From NCBI GenBank assembly GCA_964463375.1, contig CAYXBQ010000010.1:12466-76465 (forward strand): a DNA stretch of 64,000 bases, written 5' to 3'. The translations under genes were made by a program, and so were the position numbers. Each line of letters opens with the position of its first letter. Within the stretch, counting starts at the first letter, position 1. The notes under the pieces are model-generated. The model saw nothing but the letters and a program-made list of their open reading frames with translations. It was not told where the DNA came from and searched no databases. This DNA comes from UMGS1696 sp964463375 (GTDB taxonomy: Bacteria > Bacillota > Clostridia > Oscillospirales > CAG-272). Of the stretch, positions 33,528 through 41,742 are shown in pieces.

Positions 33528-34352
33528 TTACCCTAACTTACTGCCGCATTCCGGGCAGAACTTGGGGCTGTTTGCCGGATCGGGATTCTTCCAGCCGCAG
33601 TTGCCGCAGAACTTCGCACCGCTCTCCGGCTTCGCATTGCCGCAGGAGGAGCAGAACTTGCCTGTGTTCACCGCACCGCAAGCGCAGGTCCAACTGCCTG
33701 CACCGGCTTCCTCCGCTTTGGCGGCAGGTGCTGCGACGGGCTGTGCCGTGGGAACGATCTCCCGGTTCATGAGCAGCTCGGTGATCTCCTTCACCTGGTA
33801 TTCCAGATCCCGATAGTCGGGGCTGTGGGGGCTGTCCGGACACAGGGTACCGGTCAGGTCCACCTTGATCTCGTCGAACCACGGGGATTCCACGAAGATC
33901 CGCACGATGAAGGAATATTCGTAATTATAACGAGGCGGCGAGTAGCTCTTGTTGTTGCCTTCGTTGTCCTTGTAGTAGATCTCCGAACGGTTTTCCTTGA
34001 CCTCGCACTGCACGTTTTTCACCTGGTCAAAGGAGATCAGGTCGGGGTTTTCGTCCTTCCAATCGTCAAAGAAGGTAACGATAAACTTCTTGGCGGCAGT
34101 GTCCACATAGATCATTTTGGAACGGCCATAGTGGCGATCCGGGTGGAAGCCCTCCAGCTGTGCGGCGTTTTCTTCTCTGTATTGCAGCTGTGCCTTGATC
34201 TCGTCCACGGTGGAGTGGCGGCGTTCGTTGAACAGGGGAGAGAGCTTTTTGGCGCAGTCCTTGCACAGGTTGCCGTCCTCCAGCTTCCGATTGCCCAAAA
34301 GGCCGATCTTTTCGCCGCAGACATCGCAGTATTTTTTATCGAAAAGTCCCAT
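33528..34352 (-). CDS. DUF4428 protein with C-terminal zinc ribbons
   Basis: 274 residues. The N-terminal DUF4428 ribbon (YCDVCGEKIGLLGNRKLEDG, LCKDCAKKLS) is followed by a beta-rich domain similar in layout to the other DUF4428 protein of the cluster (KNVQCEVKENRSEIYYKDNE). It ends in two or three short ribbons (TCACGAVNTGKFCSSCG, KFCGNCGWKN, KFCPECGSKLG). These C-terminal ribbons are nearly interchangeable with those of the SPFH protein next door, suggesting recent exchange or a common docking partner. It lies 31 bp after the SPFH gene. Confidence 0.75.
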   Translation of the reverse strand: MGLFDKKYCDVCGEKIGLLGNRKLEDGNLCKDCAKKLSPLFNERRHSTVDEIKAQLQYREENAAQLEGFHPDRHYGRSKMIYVDTAAKKFIVTFFDDWKDENPDLISFDQVKNVQCEVKENRSEIYYKDNEGNNKSYSPPRYNYEYSFIVRIFVESPWFDEIKVDLTGTLCPDSPHSPDYRDLEYQVKEITELLMNREIVPTAQPVAAPAAKAEEAGAGSWTCACGAVNTGKFCSSCGNAKPESGAKFCGNCGWKNPDPANSPKFCPECGSKLG

Positions 34353-34383
34353 AGTTTACCTCCGTATTGGTATGCCTGCTATA

Positions 34384-35793
34384 TTATACCAAATCACCGT
34401 CGTCGAAGGGGTCACCGCATTCCGGGCAGAACTTCGGGGGCTTGGTTCCCTTTTCCGGTTCCCAGCCGCACTTGTCGCAGCGGTACTGGGGCACACCGGC
34501 CGGCTTCTTGGCACCGCATTCGGCGCAGAACTTGCCCTTGTTCACAGCCCCGCAGGAGCAGGTCCAGCCAGCATCCTCAGCGGGCTTGGGAGAACCGCAT
34601 TCCGGGCAGAACTTGCCGGTCGCCGTAGCACCGCACTTGCAGGTCCAACCACCGGCCGGCTTGGGTTCCGGCTTCTTGGCACCGCATTCGGGGCAGAACT
34701 TCCCGGTAGCCGTAGCCCCACAGGAGCACTTCCAACCGTTGGCGGCGGGAGCGGGTGCGGCCTGCTGCTGTTGTGCCTGCTGTTGCTGCTGACCCATGGC
34801 GAACAGGTTCTGGGCGTTCATGCCACCGGCACCGGCTGCCATATTCATGCCCATAAAGCCTGTCATAGCACCGGCAGAGTTCCCGGCAGCGGTCTTCATG
34901 GCTTCTGCCTGGGCACCCACTAAGGTAGCGGCTGCCATGGTGGGGTCACGGTTGATGGCGTTGCGCTGTGCCTGCTTGATCAGGTCGGCATCTTCGTCCG
35001 GCAGGGTCACGGAACCCAGGGCGATGCTCACCACGGTCAAACCACGGAGCGCACCCCACTTTTCGGACAGCGCCGCATTCATGGCGTTTTCCAGGTCGGT
35101 GTTGTGGGTGACGATCTGGTTCGGGCGCAGCTCCATGTCGGACAGCTTACCGAACGCCGGCTGCAGGGCGCTGATGAACTCGGCCTTCAGCTGTCCATCC
35201 AGCTCGTCACGGGTATATTCGGTGGATACGTTGCCGCATACGTTGGTATAGAACAGCAGCGGGTCGGCGATCTTATAGGAGTACACACCGGAGCAGCGAA
35301 CGGACACGTCAATGTCCAGACCGATCTTGGAATCCACTACCCGGAAGGGGATCGGATTGGGGGTACCGAACTTGTTGTCGATCAGCTCTTTGGTGTTGAA
35401 ATAGTACACTCTCTGATCCATACCGGTGTCGCCACCATAGGTGAAACGCTTACCGATGGTCTTGAAGGTCTCCTTGATGCTTTCGCCCAGACTGCCGGAG
35501 AAGATAGAAGGCTCGCTGGAGCTGTCGTATGTAAATTCACCGGGTTCGGCGCAGACCTCCACGATCTTGCCCTGCTCCACGATGATCATACACTGTCCAT
35601 CGGCTACGGCGATACCGGAACCATTGGTGATGATGTTGTCGCTGCCTCTGGTGTTGGTAGAGCGACCGCTGACACGCTTTTCACCCTTGCGCATCAACAC
35701 ATCCTTCGGCAGTGCTTCACAGTAGAAATACTCTTTCCATTGATCTGCCAGTGTGCCGCCAATGGCACCAAGTCCTGCTTTGATAAGTCCCAT
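34384..35793 (-). CDS. SPFH-domain protein with four zinc ribbons (YdjI-like)
   Basis: 469 residues. The start MGLIKAGLGAIGGTLADQWK and the SPFH body to about residue 300 (LDIDVSVRCSGVYSYKIADP, DLIKQAQRNAINRDP) match Bacillus YdjI and the 'virion core protein' family. A Met/Ala/Gly region and a Gln-rich linker (QQQQQAQQQQ) follow. The C-terminus holds four tandem CxCG...FCPECG ribbons, of which Bacillus YdjI has fewer. SPFH proteins form membrane-associated scaffolds. In Bacillus this one helps place the PspA homologue on stressed membranes; here it probably binds the zinc-ribbon or DUF4428 partners of the same operon. Confidence 0.82.
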   Translation of the reverse strand: MGLIKAGLGAIGGTLADQWKEYFYCEALPKDVLMRKGEKRVSGRSTNTRGSDNIITNGSGIAVADGQCMIIVEQGKIVEVCAEPGEFTYDSSSEPSIFSGSLGESIKETFKTIGKRFTYGGDTGMDQRVYYFNTKELIDNKFGTPNPIPFRVVDSKIGLDIDVSVRCSGVYSYKIADPLLFYTNVCGNVSTEYTRDELDGQLKAEFISALQPAFGKLSDMELRPNQIVTHNTDLENAMNAALSEKWGALRGLTVVSIALGSVTLPDEDADLIKQAQRNAINRDPTMAAATLVGAQAEAMKTAAGNSAGAMTGFMGMNMAAGAGGMNAQNLFAMGQQQQQAQQQQAAPAPAANGWKCSCGATATGKFCPECGAKKPEPKPAGGWTCKCGATATGKFCPECGSPKPAEDAGWTCSCGAVNKGKFCAECGAKKPAGVPQYRCDKCGWEPEKGTKPPKFCPECGDPFDDGDLV

Positions 35794-35859
35794 AATACAG
35801 ATTCCTTTCTATGCAATCGTGTGATTTCAAATTTTATTTATATTTCGGCTGCGGATATA

Positions 35860-37011
35860 TCAGCCAACGGCTTCGTCGGTATTGGCCATGTCCTCCAGCG
35901 ATTCCAGATACATCTCCACTTCCTCGATGCTGTCAAACAGCATGCCGTCGCCGATCACCTGGTAATAGCCGGTATCCGGATCCATCTTATACGTATACGT
36001 CAGGTCCACGGCATATTCCGCATAGACATCGATCTCTTCGCTGTCGTCGTCCATGCCACGATACATGCCGAACTTCAAAAGATAATGGTTATAGTAATAT
36101 TCCGGTCCCATGTATTCCAGCGCATAGCCGTTTGCCAGGCCTTCCTCCAGCTCATAGCCGTAGTTGTACTGGAACCACTGGAGCGTCTCATAGCCCAAAG
36201 AACGAATGTCCAGCGGGGCGATGTCGAGCCAGCCGTCTGCCGGTGCCATCATGTAGGCATATTCCGTGCTCGCATTGGGACGCAGCTCGTACATGGCTTC
36301 CCCATTTTGCACCGTCACGTAGACATTGCTGTACGAATCGCTGTAGTTGCACCGGAGCAGGATCGGCTCTCCCACCGTGCCTTCGTACAGAGGAGCGGTC
36401 AGGTCGTCCACAAATTCGGCGTCCTCGGTGATCTCCGAGGGATAGATGGTGATCCAGGCACCCTCGCCCGGCAGCAGTGCAAAGAGCTGTTCCCCTTCGC
36501 CCAGTACCACGGCACCGTTGCCAAACACGGGCATATAGTCCACCACTCTATCGTATTCCAGGCACTCCCGGATATAGTCCTCGTTCCAGTCACTGCCTAC
36601 CAGTTCGATATACATGACACCGCCCATGCAGCCACGCTCCTCCACGAGAGCCTGCAGGTAGGCATATTTGGCACCCCAATAGGGATTGTCCTCGTGGGAG
36701 ACAGGCACCGTTGTGGGCTCGATAGCTACAGCCGTCGTTTCCTCTTCGGCGGGAGTCGTATCGGTGGTCTCCACGGCCGGTGCGGTAGTGTCTTCGGCTT
36801 CGGCAGTGGTGTCCGCTTCTGCTGTAGTATCTGCGGCCTCGGCAGTGGTATCCCCCGCTTCGTCTGTGGCTGTGCCGTCCTCCAGCGCACCCATGGCGGT
36901 CAGCAGCGTATCGTTCAGCGCTTCGTCCAATTCCGCATTGCCTGTGGTGCAGCCCGTCAACAACAGCAGGCAGAGCAAGCACAGGGAAAGGGAATATTTC
37001 TTTTTCTTCAT
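35860..37011 (-). CDS. Lipoprotein with acidic Thr-rich linker, unknown function
   Basis: 383 residues. Signal peptide with lipobox LLLLTGCTTG, then about 70 residues of low-complexity repeats built on D/E-TTAEA (possible cell-wall-spanning linker). A globular domain follows from about residue 105 (NPYWGAKYAYLQALVEERGC) to an acidic C-terminus (DSIEEVEMYLESLEDMAN). No family recognised. It precedes the SPFH gene by 66 bp and may be the first gene of that cluster, giving it an extracytoplasmic component. AGGAGG lies 10 bases before the ATG. Confidence 0.75.
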   Translation of the reverse strand: MKKKKYSLSLCLLCLLLLTGCTTGNAELDEALNDTLLTAMGALEDGTATDEAGDTTAEAADTTAEADTTAEAEDTTAPAVETTDTTPAEEETTAVAIEPTTVPVSHEDNPYWGAKYAYLQALVEERGCMGGVMYIELVGSDWNEDYIRECLEYDRVVDYMPVFGNGAVVLGEGEQLFALLPGEGAWITIYPSEITEDAEFVDDLTAPLYEGTVGEPILLRCNYSDSYSNVYVTVQNGEAMYELRPNASTEYAYMMAPADGWLDIAPLDIRSLGYETLQWFQYNYGYELEEGLANGYALEYMGPEYYYNHYLLKFGMYRGMDDDSEEIDVYAEYAVDLTYTYKMDPDTGYYQVIGDGMLFDSIEEVEMYLESLEDMANTDEAVG

Positions 37012-37119
37012 GGATCAAAATCCTCCTGATCCTGCCGGCAGACCCCGACACCTTTGTCGAAAGCCATTTTTCACCGACAGACATTTTTTTCGTATGGGCA
37101 ATTTTTTATGGTCATTTTA

Positions 37120-37148
37120 TTGACGGAGACCCAAAATTATGGTATAAT
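37120..37148 (+). promoter_or_regulatory. Strong promoter of the probable 6S RNA
   Basis: TTGACG (37120-37125), 17 bp, TATAAT (37143-37148) with an upstream TG. It would start transcription near 37155, about 340 nt before the next start codon, so it serves a long structured RNA first. Confidence 0.85.
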
Positions 37149-37154
37149 AGAACC

Positions 37155-37350
37155 AGGAACACATGGGTCGGCTCTGACTGCATTGGCGTGCTACGTAGAG
37201 CCTTCCCACCGACATATACCATTCCAACAGCCCAGGGGGAATGCGCCGTGCAGCGTATCCACCGGGAGTCGTCCCCGATGCCAAAAGGTTCTCGCAAAAC
37301 CGTTTGGCTATGGTGACCTTTCGGAACTGTATACCTTTTGTGGTTCCTGT
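37155..37350 (+). ncRNA. ssrS: Probable 6S RNA
   Basis: About 190 nt following a near-consensus promoter. The ends pair (AGGAACACA near 37155 with TGTGGTTCCT near 37337-37346). An internal run lines up well with the E. coli 6S core: ACCGACATATACCATTCC, then GGGAATGCGCCGTG and CGGGAGTCGTCCCCGATGCC, against E. coli CCGATATTTCATACCAC / GTGGCGCTCCGCGG / CGGTCCGTCCGAG. A hairpin GCCAAA..TTTGGC follows, as in 6S. The role would be binding and inhibiting the sigma-A RNA polymerase holoenzyme. No riboswitch signature was found. A covariance search is needed to be sure. The following 144 bp (37351-37494) contain a CCCCACC/GGTGGGG hairpin. Confidence 0.55.
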
Positions 37351-37494
37351 ATCTATAGTATACTTGATTTTGGCACTTTTGTCCCCCACCTAAACCCCAA
37401 AAAGGTGGGGATATACCCTAAAAAAAACCAAAAAAGTCGTCAAAAAGGTGGGTTTTGCGTGAAAAATCCCCAACCTGAGAGAAAAGAAGGAATT

Positions 37495-38838
37495 ATGAAC
37501 ATGAAGAAGCTACGCATCCTACTGCTCTATGCCATGGTGCTGTCACTGCTGCTGACCGTCCTTTCCGGCTGCGAGCAAAAGACACTACTCGACCCCGATG
37601 CGCCGGTCACGCTGACCATGTGGCATGTATATGGGGAACAGGCCGACTCGCCTATGAATCGCCTGATCGAGGAATTCAACCGCACGGTGGGACGGGAGAA
37701 AGGGATCATCATCAACGTTTCCCTGCTGTCCAGCACCGCACAGATCGGCGAAAAGCTGCTTGCTGCCCAGCGCGAGGAGGCAGGCTCTGTTGCTATGCCC
37801 GATCTGTTCTTCTGCCACAACAACAACGCCATGGAATTGGGTGCGGACAATCTTCTGAACTGGCAGGAGGTATTTTCCAAAGCGGAACTGGCTGATTATG
37901 TACCGTCCTTTGTGGAGGATGGGATGGTAGAGGGACAGCTTTCGGTATTCCCCATCTCCAAATCCACCCATTTATTGTTCATCGCCGGTACCCAATTTGA
38001 CCGTTTTTCCGCCGAGACAGGCGTGACCTACGACGATCTTGCCACCTGGGAAGGCTTTTTCGGCGCAGCCGAGACCTACTACACCTGGTCCGGTGGCAAA
38101 CCCTTCTGCGCCCTGGACTACCCCATCCGCATGGTGGAGCTGTATGCACTGGAAAAGGGAGCAACGGCGCTCTACACAGACGAAGGCTGGTATGATTTTG
38201 AAGAACCGCTTTTGCGTGAGGGCTGGGAGGTGCTGGCCGATGCGCTGGTGAAGGGGCATGTGATCGTGTCGGACCTGTACTCCAACACCCAGGTCATGAC
38301 GGGGGAGGTCATGTGCGGACTGGGTTCCTCTGCCTCGATCCTGTACTATAACGATACGGTCACCTACCCGGACAATACGTCGGAGCCTATGGATCTACAG
38401 GTGCTGCCGCCGCCGACTGCTGCCGATACAGATCCGCTGGTGACACAGGCCGGGGTGGGACTTTGCGCCTACAAGACCACCGAGCAAAAGGCAGAGGCGG
38501 CAGCTGTGTTTGCCCGCTGGCTGACGGAGGGAGAACGGAATCTGGCATTTTGCGTGGAGACCGGATATATGCCTGTCAGCAAGGATGCCTTTGCTGCGAT
38601 CGAGGACTACAGCTTTACAAGCACTGCCTACAAAAATCTGTACACAGCACTGAAGACCGTCCATGATACAGCCACTGCCGTCCGCGAACCTGCCTTTGCC
38701 GGATACTATACCCGGATCTATGCCCTGTACGATGCCCTGCGGGAACAGCAAAAGCATTACCCTGACCGGTATTCCGCTGGAGAAAATGCGACAGAGCTGG
38801 TTTTGGAGACATGGGAGCTGTTCCGGAACGTGCAGTAA
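37495..38838 (+). CDS. Sugar-binding lipoprotein (ABC importer type, family 1)
   Basis: 447 residues from ATG 37495 with AAGAAGG just upstream; a second ATG two codons on is possible. Signal peptide with lipobox TVLSGCEQ. The mature start TLTMWHVYGEQADSPMNRLI, then EEFNRTVGREKGIIINVSL, is typical of family 1 solute-binding proteins. Also TYYTWSGGKPFCALDY and the late FARWLTEGERN block. No permease or ATPase genes follow; the next gene is a membrane LuxR-type regulator, so this protein may report ligand to that sensor as well as, or instead of, feeding a transporter. Confidence 0.8.
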   Translation: MNMKKLRILLLYAMVLSLLLTVLSGCEQKTLLDPDAPVTLTMWHVYGEQADSPMNRLIEEFNRTVGREKGIIINVSLLSSTAQIGEKLLAAQREEAGSVAMPDLFFCHNNNAMELGADNLLNWQEVFSKAELADYVPSFVEDGMVEGQLSVFPISKSTHLLFIAGTQFDRFSAETGVTYDDLATWEGFFGAAETYYTWSGGKPFCALDYPIRMVELYALEKGATALYTDEGWYDFEEPLLREGWEVLADALVKGHVIVSDLYSNTQVMTGEVMCGLGSSASILYYNDTVTYPDNTSEPMDLQVLPPPTAADTDPLVTQAGVGLCAYKTTEQKAEAAAVFARWLTEGERNLAFCVETGYMPVSKDAFAAIEDYSFTSTAYKNLYTALKTVHDTATAVREPAFAGYYTRIYALYDALREQQKHYPDRYSAGENATELVLETWELFRNVQ

Positions 38839-38850
38839 GGCGGTGAGAAA

Positions 38851-40554
38851 ATGGAATTTTTCGCTTTTCCACCGAGTAAGCAGTTCCTGCGTACTCTGAG
38901 TAAGCAGTTCCTGCGTACTCTGAGTAAGCAGTTTCTGCACCCGCCGAAAAAGCAGTCCCTGCGGCGTAAGCTGTTTTGGTATATGCTCCTCTTTGCCGTG
39001 CTGCTCCTGCTTTTGCTGCTGACCACCCTGACGCTACTGGGTACCTTCACCGGTACCGGAGAACGGGTCACGTCGCTTTTGCAGTTTCAAACGACGGTAT
39101 TTGAGCAGCAGATCAACACCTATTTCGACAATTTGGCGGTAATGAGCGTACAGCTTTCGGAGACGCTGACGGAGCAGATCGACACGTATCTCACCGAAAA
39201 TGACATATCCTTTGCGGCCCTAAACGATGATGAGGGTCACATCGAGCAGCTACAGGAGGTACTGATCGAGCCACTGCGGCACAAGCTGTGGGAGGCAGAT
39301 TGCACCGGTGCCTTTATGCTGCTGGATGCCCAGGTGAACTCTACGATTGAAGACGCTGCCGTGTCTCGGACAGGGATCTATTTGCAGCGCAACAGTCTGG
39401 AAACGGTGGACAGTCGTGTACTGCTCTACCGGGGACTGGCACATGTTGGGAAGGCCCACGACTGCATGCCCCACCGGAAATGGCGGCTGGAATTTCGCAC
39501 GGATGTGTTTCCGGCATACGACACCTTGAAGGCCGAGGCTTCTTTCCCTCTGCGCTCCAGCTATCGTATATCCGATGTGGTACTACTGCCCGGCACCGAC
39601 CAGCATGTGTGTCTCATGACCATTCCCCTACTGCGGCAGGATGGGACCTTTCTCGGGCTCTGTGGCTTTGAGATCAGCGAGGGCTATTTCAAGCAGACCT
39701 TTGCCCAGCCGTCGGAGCTGGAGCATGCCATCTTCTGCATTTCTCCCTGCAAGAACGGGCTGGATCTGGCAAACGATACCCTCAGTGCCGGGGTACGCCA
39801 TGCGTATTATCTGGAACCCAGTGGGGATTATCAGTCGGTATCCCGGAAGGATGGGCTGACGGTCTACACCAGCGAAACGGATGCCTACATCGGGATCACC
39901 AAGGAGATCGACCTGTGTCCGGGGAACGGTACCACGTATCTCAGCGTACTGATCCCCAAGCAGGACTACGACGACATGGTATTCCGGGACTTGCTGCGGG
40001 GGATCCTGCTATTCTGCGTATTCCTTGTGGCGGCGCTCACGCTGACCTTTTATTTCACCAAACGATACATCCAGCCCATCAAGCAGGACCTGGCACAGAT
40101 CCGGCAGAAGAAATACACCGATGCCACCGCCCACACCACCGAGACCGACGACCTGTTTGCCTTTTTGACCGAGCAGGATCGGATCCATGCGGAAACGCTG
40201 ACCCGTGCGGAATCGGAGAAGGCACAGGCACTCAGTGCTGCGGAGGAAATGCAGGATCGCTATGCCGAGGCCACCAAGACGGCCGAACGCCTTGCCTATT
40301 CCCGCAAGGACGAGATCGACCCCTATGAATACGAGAACTTCAAAGCGGGTCTGCAAACGCTGACGGAAAAGGAGCGGGAGGTATTCGAGCTGTATCTCAG
40401 CGGCAAGACAGCCAAGGAGATCGCACCGCTTTTGCACATCCAGGAAAGCACGCTCAAGTACCACAACCACAATATGCTGGGAAAGTTAGGCGTATCCTCC
40501 CGGAAGCAGATGCTTCGCTTTGCGGCACTGCTGCAGCAGGAGCAGGGAACGTAA
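38851..40554 (+). CDS. Membrane-anchored LuxR-type transcriptional regulator with extracellular sensor
   Basis: 567 residues. A cytoplasmic N-terminal repeat region is followed by a transmembrane helix (about 47-68), an extracellular Cache-like domain of ~310 residues and a second transmembrane helix (about 378-402, ILLFCVFLVAALTLTFYF). A HAMP-like and coiled-coil linker comes next, then a LuxR helix-turn-helix at about 503-560 (LTEKEREVFELYLSGKTAKE, then STLKYHNHNMLGKLGVSSRK). There is no kinase domain, so it would act as a one-component regulator while membrane-bound. It follows the sugar-binding protein by 12 bp. The N-terminus has a 24-bp tandem repeat. Confidence 0.82.
   Translation: MEFFAFPPSKQFLRTLSKQFLRTLSKQFLHPPKKQSLRRKLFWYMLLFAVLLLLLLLTTLTLLGTFTGTGERVTSLLQFQTTVFEQQINTYFDNLAVMSVQLSETLTEQIDTYLTENDISFAALNDDEGHIEQLQEVLIEPLRHKLWEADCTGAFMLLDAQVNSTIEDAAVSRTGIYLQRNSLETVDSRVLLYRGLAHVGKAHDCMPHRKWRLEFRTDVFPAYDTLKAEASFPLRSSYRISDVVLLPGTDQHVCLMTIPLLRQDGTFLGLCGFEISEGYFKQTFAQPSELEHAIFCISPCKNGLDLANDTLSAGVRHAYYLEPSGDYQSVSRKDGLTVYTSETDAYIGITKEIDLCPGNGTTYLSVLIPKQDYDDMVFRDLLRGILLFCVFLVAALTLTFYFTKRYIQPIKQDLAQIRQKKYTDATAHTTETDDLFAFLTEQDRIHAETLTRAESEKAQALSAAEEMQDRYAEATKTAERLAYSRKDEIDPYEYENFKAGLQTLTEKEREVFELYLSGKTAKEIAPLLHIQESTLKYHNHNMLGKLGVSSRKQMLRFAALLQQEQGT
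38874..38939 (+). repeat. 24-bp tandem repeat (2.7 copies) in the 5' end of the LuxR-type gene
   Basis: Units starting GAGTAAGCAGTTCCTGCGTA lie at 38874, 38898 and 38922 (last one partial and diverging). The period is eight codons, giving SKQFLRTL repeated in the protein, so copy-number change would keep the frame. Confidence 0.9.
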
Positions 40555-40569
40555 CGATATGGAGACAAG

Positions 40570-40609
40570 AAAGACTGCCTGCGGCGCAATTCCGTAGACA
40601 GTCTTTTTG
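40570..40609 (+). terminator. Terminator after the LuxR-type gene
   Basis: AAGACTG-C-CT-G-CGG and CCG-T-AG-A-CAGTCTT form a stem with two mismatches across a short loop, followed by TTTTTG, 15 bp after the stop codon. The 180 bp from here to the next promoter hold nothing I recognise. Confidence 0.82.
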
Positions 40610-40791
40610 TGGTATTGCTAACCCGGTACCACTGCGTATCACAATGGCAGAGGACTGACAAACAGCATCCCGAACACCGGCAAGGTGAAAGCAGATGCGA
40701 TCGACCGTGGTTTGGAGCCATGGGGCAGAAAAGGACAACGGCAGGAACGGCACAAACGCACACATTCTTACAGAAGATTTTGGATAACCTC

Positions 40792-40820
40792 TTGCAATTT
40801 GGTGGGGATTGTGTTATACT
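40792..40820 (+). promoter_or_regulatory. Promoter of the MazG-like gene
   Basis: TTGCAA (40792-40797), 17 bp, TATACT (40815-40820) with TG before the -10. The start codon lies 44 bp downstream. Confidence 0.78.
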
Positions 40821-40864
40821 AATACCTTGAATAGGAATATTTGGTTATGCGCACAGGAGGGGCT

Positions 40865-41623
40865 ATGGCAGACGTTACGATCCGTGAACTATTACAGATG
40901 CAGCACACGCTGGCAGAGAAAAAGGGCTGGCTGAAGGACCGCACACCGGAGCACGCACACATGAGCATACTGTGGTCCATCGATGAGCTGGGAGAGGCCA
41001 TTGCCATCATTAAAAAGAAGGGTTCCGATGCCATCATGGAAAACCCCAGCGTGCGGGAGCATTATGTGGAGGAAGTGGCGGATGTGTTCATGTATCTACT
41101 GGACATGATGGAATCCTACGGGATCACCGCCGAGGAATTCTCCGACGCCTATATCCGCAAGTTCCGGCACAATATGGGACGAGACTGGGTCGAGAACGAT
41201 ACCATGTACGAATCCATGGCAACCCATCGGCTGCTGGTGCCTCTGACCGTGCTGGAGTCTGCGCCCGAACAGGCCGCCCGAATGGTGGAGGTTCTGGGCA
41301 AAACAGACGTAAAGCTGGTGCTTGTCACCCATCTGCCCAAAGAACGTGCCGCCCATCGCCTGCTGGATGCCGATATATCTCCCGATGCCTTCACCTGGAT
41401 CGATGCCGACGAGTTCGACAGCCTGCCTGTTCTTTTCGCCAAAGCCTTGGATGGAGACGATCCGGCTGCCGCTTTCGCCATCGTGGGCAATGCGGAAGAA
41501 GTACACGCCGCCGGGGAGAACCGGATCTGCACCATCTCCTTTGCCGGGGATGCGCTGGACACCACCCTCACCTGCACTGCACTGACGGACGTGCCAAAGC
41601 TGCTCACCGAACAGGGGAAATAA
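40865..41623 (+). CDS. MazG-like nucleotide pyrophosphohydrolase with extra C-terminal domain
   Basis: 252 residues from ATG 40865 with AGGAGG directly upstream. The N-terminal ~105 residues have MazG/dUTPase-like features: SILWSIDELGEAIAIIKKKG and EHYVEEVADVFMYLLDMM, giving the metal-binding E-x-x-E and E-x-x-D pairs. The C-terminal ~140 residues (from LLVPLTVLESAPEQAARMVE to ALTDVPKLLTEQ) form an alpha/beta domain I do not recognise. It probably hydrolyses a non-canonical or excess nucleotide. It precedes aspS by 119 bp and has its own promoter. Confidence 0.72.
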   Translation: MADVTIRELLQMQHTLAEKKGWLKDRTPEHAHMSILWSIDELGEAIAIIKKKGSDAIMENPSVREHYVEEVADVFMYLLDMMESYGITAEEFSDAYIRKFRHNMGRDWVENDTMYESMATHRLLVPLTVLESAPEQAARMVEVLGKTDVKLVLVTHLPKERAAHRLLDADISPDAFTWIDADEFDSLPVLFAKALDGDDPAAAFAIVGNAEEVHAAGENRICTISFAGDALDTTLTCTALTDVPKLLTEQGK

Positions 41624-41742
41624 ACGCAAAACCTGTGAGAGGATGTGGTATCATGCGGTATACAGACTATACCGGAACCGATGCGCCTACACGATCCATA
41701 CATTATAATAATGCAATATCATGAAAGGACTTTTACTATACA

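Noticed and set aside
35104..37029. Plus-strand open frame of 641 codons
   Set aside because: It is antisense to the SPFH and lipoprotein genes; its composition is a codon-bias shadow and it shows no domain.
37155..37494. Riboswitch or T-box upstream of the sugar-binding gene
   Set aside because: No T-box motif or known aptamer signature (cobalamin, SAM, FMN, lysine, c-di-GMP) is visible; the match to the 6S core is better.
38874..38939. CRISPR-like or intergenic repeat
   Set aside because: It lies inside a coding region, has a 24-bp period in frame and no spacers.
40610..40791. Possible small RNA between the LuxR-type and MazG-like genes
   Set aside because: No promoter upstream, no terminator and no SRP, tRNA or other RNA signature found in the stretch.
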